14,948 nucleotides of DNA, taken from assembly GCA_900542675.1 (NCBI GenBank), contig UQOT01000050.1, forward strand, positions 1-14,948. Reading direction: 5' to 3'. This document shows positions 9,501-14,948 of the stretch, piece after piece. The first letter of the stretch is position 1; every line of letters starts with the position of its first letter. The position numbers were made by a program, and so were the translations under genes. This stretch comes from an uncultured Eubacteriales bacterium. GTDB taxonomy: Bacteria > Bacillota > Clostridia > Monoglobales > Monoglobaceae. The notes under the pieces were generated by a model, which worked only from the letters and a program-made list of their open reading frames with translations, was not told the origin of the DNA and made no database searches.

Positions 9501-9594
9501 CTCGCCCGGTGATAATACAGATATTGAGCAGGGCAGCAGAGTTTTTGTATATATGAGATATGCGACAGTGCCCGTTATGATTGCAATTAGATAA
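6502..9594 (+). CDS. SLH-domain surface protein with discoidin-like N-terminal module
   Basis: The ATG at 6502 starts a clean signal peptide (MKRIAALLLSLIFVIPTVCYG), with GGAG at 6489-6492 nine nt upstream. The in-frame ATG at 6472 would put ten polar residues ahead of it and lacks a good site. The mature 1030-residue protein begins with a discoidin/CBM-like module (about 36-178) that shares SDFKFEYSVDNENW and the YIKI...PW end with the preceding protein. SLH repeats follow near 184-235, 248-300 and 307-347. The first has a clear LTRAEF; the second (IQFQDA) and third (ISRGDA) have lost the binding motif. Residues of about 355-1030 are acidic and look beta-rich, with short recurring elements, but I recognise no catalytic domain. 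It starts 4 bp after the previous stop codon, so the two are almost certainly co-expressed. A structural S-layer-type protein or a polysaccharide-binding surface protein are both possible. Confidence 0.85.
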   Translation: MKRIAALLLSLIFVIPTVCYGADATKNSAETEQSEYLFDDCEDFDKSLAHSDGLALDVVTEDNKYAFSGDDTHIIRLTDTEEWMVYETNPSGYFVFNTCFSPSEAVSDFKFEYSVDNENWTGFNPQITQVSAESYKWKPIKYSLKKLPREAKYIKILFENIGGLPWSPCIESVELRPYSVNEQGFADCIDTKYYEPTKKLKSLGLISGYTKTEFRPDGELTRAEFCTMMAKLLNMNTLLNPSEYRPVFDDVNDGHWAAGAIYAMYGMGVINGDENKNFNPDDNIQFQDAIKIIVSVLGYAPIAQGEGGYPSGYITAARRLNLLDELDVAEAAISRGDAAVLMNNSLDAEIMRQNIFGSQSVYETDGSTVLTEYHNIYEFSGEVTEAGCAGVYAVQTAADDEIIVGGERIKSGDLSGVDYLGMNVTVYARDNSDAFTALYAEINKVNNITEIDYNSYERIEGSSLFYTDESGREQRVSLTDDTKIIYNYKYDTRVALTDEIKFNSGSLRVISNDGNQSAEYIMVYDYDTYFLENEGRLGGTLTDKYAGAVNLGLDKADCIFLLNDGEEAEYSEDYTVPPGCVVCAAKSRDGQIADIRIIADTAVGTIESVAADGSECKIGGNVYKMSQYFKNSGHTIAPGDKTVTAYLDINNNIVYVSNSNLTEEYGYLQAVSNGDAFGGGIKLRIIAETGKASEYEVTAKTALNGDTSGANRFAYLSPQQLIKFTIKSDGTLAAVETAQDALGSVDNDNFSRCYTGENVKFYGDGLNIFASKYQIGGETKVFFVPYDTTDITKYEVTGLSSLLTDTAYSVELFDMSAEYRAGAAVIHRATDDGTVYNYSPIGVVLNSGTAVNENGERYLSLKLYIDGMISELKFSPNGAADKTDGWLSGYTSRDTSGGKNLFSPGEVIQFSVKYDLCDAFRMLLTADETDSDICFEKNLGDYGALSEDLFYSEMYTALGTVDRKFSDKVFLCADKENGWIRSVPLGASNVYVYNRHTNTVSPGDNTDIEQGSRVFVYMRYATVPVMIAIR

Positions 9595-9643
9595 TAATTA
9601 TATATAAAACCAATTTTTCAGTATTAATTCGCAAATAATTGCA

Positions 9644-9672
9644 TTTATATATGTAAGTATTTGTTGTATAAT
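9644..9672 (+). promoter_or_regulatory. Possible promoter of the pectate lyase gene
   Basis: A perfect TATAAT at 9667-9672 has a weak -35 match (TTTATA, 9644-9649) 17 bp upstream. It lies in the 125-bp AT-rich gap before the lyase, and I see no terminator in that gap. Read-through from the SLH gene is therefore not excluded. Confidence 0.4.
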
Positions 9673-9719
9673 TGTATTTATAAAAATGTACACATAAAAG
9701 GTTTTAGGAGGGTACGTAA

Positions 9720-12053
9720 ATGAGAAAGAATATAAGTATAATTCTTGCGGTTATGCTGCTTATCACTGCCGCTTTTCCGACGGTTTTTGTATCTGCGGAA
9801 GCTAGCGCTGCTGCAGACAAAATTGCGGCATTTCCCGGTGCGGAAGGCGGCGGTATGTGGACGACCGGCGCAAGAGGCGGAGAGAATATTGAGGTTTACC
9901 ATGTAACAAAGCTCACCGATTATATAGAACCGGCTGATTATGCTACCAAAAAGGGCACTTTCCGCGATGCGGTATCCAAGTCGAACAGAGTGGTTGTTTT
10001 TGACGTTGCCGGTAATATTGAGCTTATCAATGCGGTAAGTATTATTGGCGATAACTTGACAATACTCGGTCAGACCGCGCCGGGCGACGGTATCTGTATA
10101 AAGAATAATACTGTCGGTATTTACGGCGATAATGTCATCTTAAGATATATGAGATTTCGTATGGGCGATGAATGTACCATAGAGGATGATTCAATAGGCG
10201 GACGTGGAATAAACAATGTAATTCTCGACCATTGTTCGATGAGCTGGAGTGTTGATGAATGTGTGTCATTCTATGAGAATACCAACTTTACTATGCAGTG
10301 GTGTATTATTGCTGAGAGCTTGAAGCAATCTGTTCACGCTAAGGGTTCTCACGGCTACGGCGGTATTTGGGGCGGAACAAACGCTTCGTTCCATCATAAT
10401 CTTTTAGCTCATCACGACAGCCGTAATCCAAGAGTATCAAATGGTTCTGTAACAGGTTCGGATTATGATATGTCAAAGCAAACGGAGCTTACCGACCTTA
10501 GAAATAACGTAATTTATAATTGGGGAGGTAAGTCTGCATACGGTGGTCAGGAGGCGGCTCCGGCAAATTTGATTAATTGTTATTATAAATACGGTCCTTC
10601 GACCAAAAGCGGTCAAAAGAGTCAGATTTTTGAACTAACATCATCCGGCAACGGCATTTCATATGATTGGAGCACTGATTTATATGTAAGCGGCAATTAT
10701 GTATATGGCAGCAGCACTGTTACCGATGATAATTCTAAGGGTGTTAAACCTGATTCCGGAACAAAGAATTATTATGTATGGACGGACAAAAACATAAATG
10801 AAAACGCTGAAGCTAAGGCAGTACATTTTAGATATGAAAATGATTATCCTGTAAAAACAGAAACTGCTGAAGAAGCGTACAATTCTGTTCTTTCCGGTGC
10901 GGGAGCAAGTGTAGTTCGCGATAGTGTAGACGCAAGAATTATAAATGATGTTAAGAACGGCACCGGAAAACTTATAAACTCTCAGACTGAGGTCGGAGGT
11001 TACCCGGTTCTTTCGGGAACAAAGTCAAAAGACAGCGATAATGACGGTATTCCCAATGAATGGGAGGATAAAAACGGTCTTAATAAGAATGATAAGTCGG
11101 ACGGCTTGGCTGTTGCTGCTAACGGATATCTTAATATAGAGAATTATGCAAATGCACTTGCTGATGGTTCTTACGTCAGAGATACTGCATATGACCCGGA
11201 TGTACCGGATTTTGATCCGGCTGACGACCCAATACCTTCCGAGGAACCAACGGCAACTCCGAAACCTGTAACAGAGTTTGTTTCCGAATGGAATCCCAGC
11301 AATAGCGACTTAGAAATTGAAAATAAAGAGCTTATGCCGGGACTATATAACGTAATTCCGTTTGACCGTGAAATGTCGGATACAATCACGTACAGTGACG
11401 GTTCAAAGTACAGTTATGCATTGACACGAAAAGAAAGTTTGTCTGACGGCAGACCGATTAACGGAGGCTGGGATGCAGAAAACGGCATATCAAAAGGTAC
11501 GGGACTTAAGTTTACCGCACCTGAGGATGGCATATTCACTCTTTATGGGTATTCGGTAAGCGGTGAAAAAAAGTTTTATGTTATGCCGGAAGGCGTTAAA
11601 ATCGATCCAAAGACTGACATAGAAGCGTTTGATAATGCTGCTGTATATGTTAATAATTGTGTCGGCAGCTCGGTTCCTATATTCTGTGAAGTTCAGCTTG
11701 AAAAAGGTAAAACATATTATATGTATCTTGACGGCTCGAAGATGAGGTTCTGCTATGCAAAATTTGAAAAATTCTTGCCGTATGAGATAGAAAATGCAGA
11801 GTTTGACGCGAATAAAGATTTAAGCGTTACCCTTAAACAGCACGATACATCGGTATCCGGCGGTACGCTTATTATTGCCGAATACGGTGCTGACAGTATA
11901 TTAAAAGGCGTCAAAACCTTCGCTGTAGAGGGTACGGATATAAAGGATTTTAGTTATGTAAAACCATCCGATGTCGATCATATTAATCTTTATATTTGGA
12001 CTGATACAACCGAAATTAAACCTCTCAGTGACTCAAAGCAGAATTTAAAATAA
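9720..12053 (+). CDS. Secreted pectate lyase, polysaccharide lyase family 1 type, with C-terminal accessory module
   Basis: The product is 777 residues. A signal peptide (about 1-26, ending VSA) precedes a parallel beta-helix catalytic domain (about 34-420) of the pectate lyase/Amb allergen type. Diagnostic segments are AFPGAEGGGMWTTGARGG near the start, FRDAV, LDHCSMSWSVDE (about 170-181, with acidic calcium-site candidates), GYGGIWGG, and HHNLLAHHDSRNPRVSN (about 222-238), whose Arg is the likely catalytic base by family analogy. The enzyme should cut polygalacturonate by calcium-dependent beta-elimination outside the cell. A DSDNDGIPNEWED segment (about 438-450) is a calcium-binding repeat often found after such lyases. 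A Pro/Thr linker near 505-520 leads to an unassigned module (about 521-777), perhaps carbohydrate-binding. There is no SLH, dockerin or sortase signal. AGGAGGG at 9706-9712 lies 7 nt before the ATG. The gene is a single unit closed by the terminator at 12068. Confidence 0.9.
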   Translation: MRKNISIILAVMLLITAAFPTVFVSAEASAAADKIAAFPGAEGGGMWTTGARGGENIEVYHVTKLTDYIEPADYATKKGTFRDAVSKSNRVVVFDVAGNIELINAVSIIGDNLTILGQTAPGDGICIKNNTVGIYGDNVILRYMRFRMGDECTIEDDSIGGRGINNVILDHCSMSWSVDECVSFYENTNFTMQWCIIAESLKQSVHAKGSHGYGGIWGGTNASFHHNLLAHHDSRNPRVSNGSVTGSDYDMSKQTELTDLRNNVIYNWGGKSAYGGQEAAPANLINCYYKYGPSTKSGQKSQIFELTSSGNGISYDWSTDLYVSGNYVYGSSTVTDDNSKGVKPDSGTKNYYVWTDKNINENAEAKAVHFRYENDYPVKTETAEEAYNSVLSGAGASVVRDSVDARIINDVKNGTGKLINSQTEVGGYPVLSGTKSKDSDNDGIPNEWEDKNGLNKNDKSDGLAVAANGYLNIENYANALADGSYVRDTAYDPDVPDFDPADDPIPSEEPTATPKPVTEFVSEWNPSNSDLEIENKELMPGLYNVIPFDREMSDTITYSDGSKYSYALTRKESLSDGRPINGGWDAENGISKGTGLKFTAPEDGIFTLYGYSVSGEKKFYVMPEGVKIDPKTDIEAFDNAAVYVNNCVGSSVPIFCEVQLEKGKTYYMYLDGSKMRFCYAKFEKFLPYEIENAEFDANKDLSVTLKQHDTSVSGGTLIIAEYGADSILKGVKTFAVEGTDIKDFSYVKPSDVDHINLYIWTDTTEIKPLSDSKQNLK

Positions 12054-12067
12054 GAAATTGACATTTT

Positions 12068-12100
12068 ATCCCCCGTACTTTGGCGTACGGGGGATTTTAT
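12068..12100 (+). terminator. Rho-independent terminator after the pectate lyase
   Basis: A perfect 9-bp stem, CCCCCGTAC (12070-12078) with GTACGGGGG (12085-12093), extends by two A-T pairs, has a 6-nt loop and is followed by TTTTAT. It separates the lyase from spoIIID. Confidence 0.93.
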
Positions 12101-12102
12101 TG

Positions 12103-12131
12103 TAATATTCAGACAAAACCGCTCATATGAT
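12103..12131 (+). promoter_or_regulatory. Sigma-E-like promoter of spoIIID
   Basis: TAATATT at 12103-12109 fits the sigma-E -35 pattern KMATATT fully. After a 14-bp spacer, CATATGAT at 12124-12131 matches CATACAMT at six of eight positions. In Bacillus subtilis spoIIID is transcribed by the mother-cell factor sigma-E, so element, spacing and gene agree. No sigma-A promoter is evident here. Confidence 0.7.
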
Positions 12132-12160
12132 ATACAAAGCTATTTCAGGAGGCGGGATGT

Positions 12161-12421
12161 GTGAGGTATTACATAGAGGAAAGAACCGTAGAACTCGCAA
12201 AATATATAATCGAAAACAAATGTACGGTAAGAGAGGCTGCAAAAAAGTTTGGTATTTCAAAATCAACCGTACATAAGGACGTGACACAGCGGCTTCAAAA
12301 GATAAATAAGAATTTGGCTGATGAAGTTGGGGCTGTTCTTCTTGAAAATAAGAATGAAAGACACTTAAGAGGCGGACTTGCAACGCGTGAAAAGTATAAA
12401 CATCTGCGTGAAGCGGGCTGA
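12161..12421 (+). CDS. spoIIID: Sporulation transcriptional regulator SpoIIID
   Basis: This is a DNA-binding regulator of mother-cell gene expression in endospore formation, acting between sigma-E and sigma-K. The 86-residue product matches the family along its length: Y-I-x-E-R-T near the start, a helix-turn-helix at about 22-42 containing KKFGISKSTVHKDVTQRL, and the C-terminal RHLRGGLATREKYK that is nearly invariant in SpoIIID. Translation begins at GTG (12161), with AGGAGG at 12147-12152 eight nt upstream; the nearby ATG at 12156 is out of frame. It is a single-gene unit between two terminators. In Bacillus it precedes mbl, which is absent here. Its presence indicates a spore-forming lineage, though not that the strain still sporulates. 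Confidence 0.96.
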   Translation: MRYYIEERTVELAKYIIENKCTVREAAKKFGISKSTVHKDVTQRLQKINKNLADEVGAVLLENKNERHLRGGLATREKYKHLREAG

Positions 12422-12428
12422 TAGAATT

Positions 12429-12460
12429 AAGCCGTACCCTCGGGTGCGGTTTTATTTTAT
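12429..12460 (+). terminator. Rho-independent terminator after spoIIID
   Basis: The stem is CCGTACC (12432-12438) with GGTGCGG (12443-12449), including one G-U pair, around a CTCG loop, followed by TTTTATTTTAT. It lies within 10 bp of the spoIIID stop codon. Confidence 0.85.
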
Positions 12461-12553
12461 ACATAATTTAGGAAAGTGTAAATCAAATATATTCTGTGTC
12501 GAAATTGTATTCATATATAGTGTTAACAATTTGTGAATAATTAGACAATCTGA

Positions 12554-12582
12554 TTGACTATCATTTTTTAAAAAGTTATAAT
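12554..12582 (+). promoter_or_regulatory. Sigma-A-type promoter for the citrate synthase leader
   Basis: TTGACT (12554-12559) and TATAAT (12577-12582) are separated by exactly 17 bp, near the ideal. Transcription should start near 12590, leaving an untranslated leader of about 180 nt. The stretch from 12461 to 12553 is AT-rich and shows nothing else I can name. Confidence 0.82.
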
Positions 12583-12650
12583 TAAATATATATATGAGTA
12601 TTACAGATATTAAGAGGTTAATAGCTGTTTATTTATAACTAAAAGCAAGA

Positions 12651-12737
12651 TTGCCCCCGCCTCTATAGGCGGCGGGTTATACTTACTTTTTTCAGTGGGA
12701 GATTGTAACTCCCACTGAAACGCCAAAGACGGGGCAA
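12651..12737 (+). ncRNA. Unrecognised structured leader upstream of citrate synthase (riboswitch-like)
   Basis: A closing helix can form between TTGCCCC (12651-12657) and GGGGCAA (12731-12737). Inside it lie a small hairpin, CGCC (12658-12661) with GGCG (12668-12671), and a perfect 12-bp hairpin, 12690-12701 with 12709-12720, with a 7-nt loop. An unpaired purine-rich segment, ACGCCAAAGAC, joins the long hairpin to the closing helix. The 5' strand can instead pair locally: 12654-12661 with 12668-12676 and one bulged C. The closed and local forms therefore exclude each other. The structure ends 19 nt before the AGGAGG ribosome binding site. I do not recognise a named riboswitch class. A non-regulatory repeat or transposon-end remnant is the main alternative. 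Confidence 0.5.
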
Positions 12738-12769
12738 AGGCCCTTATCGAAACTATAGGAGGAAATTAT

Positions 12770-14125
12770 ATGGAGAGAATTGCAAATATATCAAGCGATG
12801 TATATACGCTCGCCGAAAAATGTATCAAAAACAATGCAATAGATTTGGATTTATACAGCAAGTACGATGTAAAGCGCGGTCTGCGTGATATTAACGGAAA
12901 CGGTGTTTTAACCGGTCTTACCGAGATCTCAGAAATTAAGGCATCCGAGATAGTTGACGGCAGAAAAGTCCCGTGCGATGGAAAACTGTATTACCGCGGT
13001 TATGATATAGAGGAACTGATAAAGGGCCTAAACGGCAGACGTTTCGGTTTCGAGGAAATAACGTATCTGCTGCTCTTTGACGAGCTTCCGACACAGGATG
13101 AACTCAATAATTTTATCGGGCTGTTGTCACAGTATAGGGAATTGCCTACGTCTTTTGTTAGAGATATTATCTTAAAGGCGCCAAGCAATGATATGATGAA
13201 TACGCTCGCCCGAAGCGTGCTTACCCTATATGCCTATGATAAGAAGGCGAACGACACGTCAGTGCCGAATGTTCTTCGGCAGTGTCTTCAGCTAATTGCA
13301 CTTTTCCCGCTGTGCTCAGTTTACGGATATCAGGCGTACAATCATTATTTCGGCGGCAACAGTCTGTTTATACATAAGCCTGTGCCTGAGTTTTCTACCG
13401 CAGAGAATATTCTGCACTGCCTGCGCAGTGACGGCAAGTTTGAAGACATAGAAGCCAGAATTTTGGATATTTCGCTTATTCTTCACGCAGAGCACGGCGG
13501 AGGCAATAATTCAACGTTCACGACGCACGTTGTAACGAGTTCGGGAACAGATACCTATTCGGTTATTGCTGCATCGCTCGGCTCACTTAAGGGACCAAAG
13601 CATGGCGGAGCTAATATCAAGGTTGTTGAAATGTTTGAAAATATTAAGGAGAATATCAGTGACTGGAATGATTCAAATGAGGTAAAGGATTATCTTGCAA
13701 AAATTCTTGACGGTGAGGTTTTTGATAAGCAGGGCTTAATATACGGTATGGGTCATGCGGTTTATTCTAAGTCTGACCCAAGAGCCAAAGTGTTCAGCAG
13801 CTTTGTTGAAAGGCTTGCCGAAGCAAAGGGGAAGGACAAGGAGTATAAGCTCTATTCGTGTGTTGAAAAGCTTGCGCCTGAGATTATAGCTGAAAAGCGA
13901 AAGATTTACAAAGGCGTCAGCGCGAATGTAGATTTCTACAGTGGATTTGTTTATAAGATGCTTGATTTGCCGACAGAATTGTTTACACCTCTTTTTGCAA
14001 TTGCGAGGATTTCAGGCTGGAGTGCGCACAGATTGGAGGAGATTATAAACGCCGGTAAGATAATACGTCCGGCTTACAAGAGCGTGCGTGAACACCGTGA
14101 TTATGTGGATTTATGCTCAAGATAG
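12770..14125 (+). CDS. gltA: Citrate synthase (citrate/2-methylcitrate synthase family)
   Basis: It condenses oxaloacetate and acetyl-CoA to citrate in the cytoplasm. In fermentative anaerobes this mainly feeds 2-oxoglutarate and glutamate synthesis. All catalytic positions are visible: H242 in LHAEHGGGNNSTF, H329 in GMGHAVYSKSDPRAK with R338, and D388 in NVDFYSG, matching His274, His320, Arg329 and Asp375 of the pig enzyme. At 451 residues it is longer than the roughly 370-430 usual for bacteria. The extra length is an N-terminal segment of about 50 residues (AEKCIKNNAIDLDLYSKYDV) that I associate with clostridial homologues. AGGAGG at 12757-12762 lies 7 nt before the ATG. It is a monocistronic unit behind the structured leader; I see no GC-rich terminator after it. 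Activity on propionyl-CoA cannot be excluded from sequence. Confidence 0.95.
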   Translation: MERIANISSDVYTLAEKCIKNNAIDLDLYSKYDVKRGLRDINGNGVLTGLTEISEIKASEIVDGRKVPCDGKLYYRGYDIEELIKGLNGRRFGFEEITYLLLFDELPTQDELNNFIGLLSQYRELPTSFVRDIILKAPSNDMMNTLARSVLTLYAYDKKANDTSVPNVLRQCLQLIALFPLCSVYGYQAYNHYFGGNSLFIHKPVPEFSTAENILHCLRSDGKFEDIEARILDISLILHAEHGGGNNSTFTTHVVTSSGTDTYSVIAASLGSLKGPKHGGANIKVVEMFENIKENISDWNDSNEVKDYLAKILDGEVFDKQGLIYGMGHAVYSKSDPRAKVFSSFVERLAEAKGKDKEYKLYSCVEKLAPEIIAEKRKIYKGVSANVDFYSGFVYKMLDLPTELFTPLFAIARISGWSAHRLEEIINAGKIIRPAYKSVREHRDYVDLCSR

Positions 14126-14163
14126 AAATGGACTTTTTTCTAAAATTTTATCGAATAAAAGTC

Positions 14164-14192
14164 TTGACAAATAAAAAGTATTCGTGTATTAT
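14164..14192 (+). promoter_or_regulatory. Sigma-A-type promoter of the perR-rubrerythrin unit
   Basis: A perfect TTGACA (14164-14169) and TATTAT (14187-14192, 5 of 6) are spaced by 17 bp. Transcription is expected near 14199, immediately upstream of the operator-like palindrome. Confidence 0.8.
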
Positions 14193-14203
14193 ATAAACAT
14201 AAA

Positions 14204-14224
14204 CAGTAATGATAATCGTTACTG
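14204..14224 (+). promoter_or_regulatory. Fur/Per-type operator
   Basis: This is a 21-bp inverted repeat centred on A14214. Arm CAGTAATGAT pairs with ATCGTTACTG at 9 of 10 positions, and the core TGATAATCG resembles Fur/Per boxes (GATAATGATAATC type). It covers roughly +5 to +25 relative to the predicted start site, so a bound repressor would block initiation or early elongation. Autoregulation by the adjacent gene is the simplest reading. Confidence 0.78.
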
Positions 14225-14241
14225 ATTTGTGAGGTGATTTT

Positions 14242-14628
14242 ATGAAGCGCAGCAAGCAAAGGGACGCAATTTTAGACGTTCTGTGTTCGACTGATACTCA
14301 TCCCACCGCTGACCAAATTTATGATGAGGTGAGAAAGATTATCCCGAACATAAGCCTTGGTACGGTTTACAGAAACCTCAATCTTTTATCCGAGAATAAC
14401 GAAATTATAAAAATCGGTGTTATCGGTGAGCAGTGTCGCTATGATGGGCGCATTTCGCCGCATAATCACTTTGTATGTAAGTGCTGCGGATGTGTCTTGG
14501 ATGTCAATATGGATTATGACGATTCGATTAATGAGAAAGCCGAGCAATGCATAAGCGGTGATATCGAGTACCACGATTTGACGTTTTACGGATACTGCGA
14601 AAAATGTTTAAATAATGCTAAAAAATAA
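14242..14628 (+). CDS. perR: Fur-family peroxide-sensing repressor, PerR-like
   Basis: The 128-residue product has the Fur-family layout: a winged-helix domain (about 1-65, with ISLGTVYRNLNLL) and a metal-binding dimerisation domain. The structural zinc site is formed by C79/C82 and C119/C122. The regulatory-site residues of Bacillus PerR are all matched: H20 (His37), D68 (Asp85), H74 (His91), H76 (His93) and D87 (Asp104). This supports iron-based peroxide sensing by His oxidation rather than plain iron sensing. The N-terminus is about 17 residues shorter than in Bacillus PerR. GAGGTGA at 14231-14237 precedes the ATG. The operator at 14204-14224 suggests self-repression, and the next gene, 35 bp downstream, encodes a peroxide-reducing enzyme. 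Fur or Zur are less likely given these residues and this neighbour. Confidence 0.9.
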   Translation: MKRSKQRDAILDVLCSTDTHPTADQIYDEVRKIIPNISLGTVYRNLNLLSENNEIIKIGVIGEQCRYDGRISPHNHFVCKCCGCVLDVNMDYDDSINEKAEQCISGDIEYHDLTFYGYCEKCLNNAKK

Positions 14629-14663
14629 CTTTAATTTATATTTTATTCAGGAGGTAATTTATT

Positions 14664-14948
14664 ATGAAAAAATGGGTTTGCGGAGTATGCGGATATATTT
14701 ATGAAGGCGAGAGCGCACCGGAGCAATGTCCTCAGTGTAAGGCGCCGGCAAGCGCTTTTAAAGAAAAGACAGAGGGTCTCTCATGGGCTTGCGAGCACGT
14801 AATCGGTGTTGCGAAGGACGTTGATCCGCGAGTTATCGAAGGACTTCAGGCAAACTTCACAGGCGAGTGCACAGAGGTTGGTATGTATCTTGCAATGAGC
14901 AGACAGGCAATCCGTGAGGGTTATCCGGAAATCGGAGCATTCTATCAG
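14664..14948 (+). CDS. Reverse rubrerythrin / NADH peroxidase (3' end outside window)
   Basis: Ninety-five codons are visible and the frame is open at the window end. The N-terminus is a rubredoxin-type iron site, with C6 and C9 in WVCGVCGY and C22 and C25 in QCPQCKAP. A ferritin-like di-iron domain then begins (ANFTGECTEVGMYLAMSRQA). Rubredoxin first and di-iron second is the order of reverse rubrerythrins. These reduce hydrogen peroxide with electrons from NAD(P)H through partner proteins and protect clostridia from oxygen. AGGAGGT at 14649-14655 lies 8 nt before the ATG. There is no promoter in the 35-bp gap, so it should be co-transcribed with perR and share its operator control. The start is certain; the full length is unknown. 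Confidence 0.93.
   Translation, partial: MKKWVCGVCGYIYEGESAPEQCPQCKAPASAFKEKTEGLSWACEHVIGVAKDVDPRVIEGLQANFTGECTEVGMYLAMSRQAIREGYPEIGAFYQ

Noticed and set aside
9630..9642. A short palindrome-like GCAAATAATTGC before the pectate lyase as an operator.
   Set aside because: Only four bases per arm match, which is expected by chance in such AT-rich sequence.
12594..12638. A 14-residue open frame (MSITDIKRLIAVYL) near the start of the citrate synthase transcript, as a leader peptide.
   Set aside because: It has no ribosome binding site, begins only a few bases after the predicted start site, and has no codon bias suggesting attenuation.
12677..12692. Intrinsic terminator formed by the GC-rich hairpin at 12654-12676 and the following T-rich tract.
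   Set aside because: The T-run begins about 10 bases after the stem, too far for a standard terminator, and it would cut off citrate synthase.
12651..12750. Cobalamin, SAM-I or c-di-GMP-I riboswitch before citrate synthase, suggested by GCCCCCGC, CTTATCGA and GGGCAAA fragments.
   Set aside because: Only short fragments match and they are in the wrong order and context; the conserved cores of those classes are absent.
14131..14163. A terminator after citrate synthase from GACTTTT paired with AAAAGTC.
   Set aside because: The stem is only 7 AT-rich pairs with a long loop, and the T-run lies on the 5' side; it overlaps the start of the perR -35 region.

Overview
The window comes from a low-to-moderate GC, endospore-lineage Firmicute of the Clostridia. 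The evidence is a SpoIIID regulator behind a sigma-E-type promoter, strong AGGAGG ribosome binding sites, SLH-domain surface proteins with a cohesin/dockerin module, and a PerR plus reverse-rubrerythrin pair typical of anaerobes. Every gene I can support lies on the + strand. SLH-anchored proteins beside a pectate lyase recall gut pectin specialists such as Monoglobus and its relatives. That placement is inference from gene content only.

Layout. (1) 1-1265 is the 3' part of polA. (2) A good promoter at 1322-1351 starts a tight run of genes: coaE, a membrane-anchored lytic transglycosylase, an M18 aminopeptidase, an 815-residue cohesin-SLH-dockerin protein and a 1030-residue SLH protein. Gaps are 21 bp, 14 bp, a 1-bp overlap and 4 bp, so housekeeping and surface-display genes look co-transcribed. 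(3) 9720-12053 is a secreted PL1-type pectate lyase with a calcium-binding-type repeat and an unassigned C-terminal module, closed by a strong terminator. (4) 12103-12460 holds spoIIID with its own sigma-E-like promoter and terminator. (5) 12554-14125 is citrate synthase, behind a near-consensus promoter and a leader of about 180 nt that can fold into a closed multi-stem structure. (6) 14164-14948 is a PerR-like regulator with a Fur/Per-type operator just downstream of its promoter, followed by a reverse rubrerythrin that runs off the window.

How the parts fit. The two SLH proteins probably sit on the cell-wall polysaccharide. The first can in principle also take part in cohesin-dockerin contacts, and both carry the same discoidin/CBM-like module. 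The neighbouring pectate lyase is secreted but has no SLH or dockerin of its own. The transglycosylase could open peptidoglycan for surface assembly. The last two genes form a peroxide-defence unit. The points most worth a second look are the cohesin-SLH-dockerin polypeptide, the module shared by the two SLH proteins, and the unrecognised structured leader before citrate synthase.
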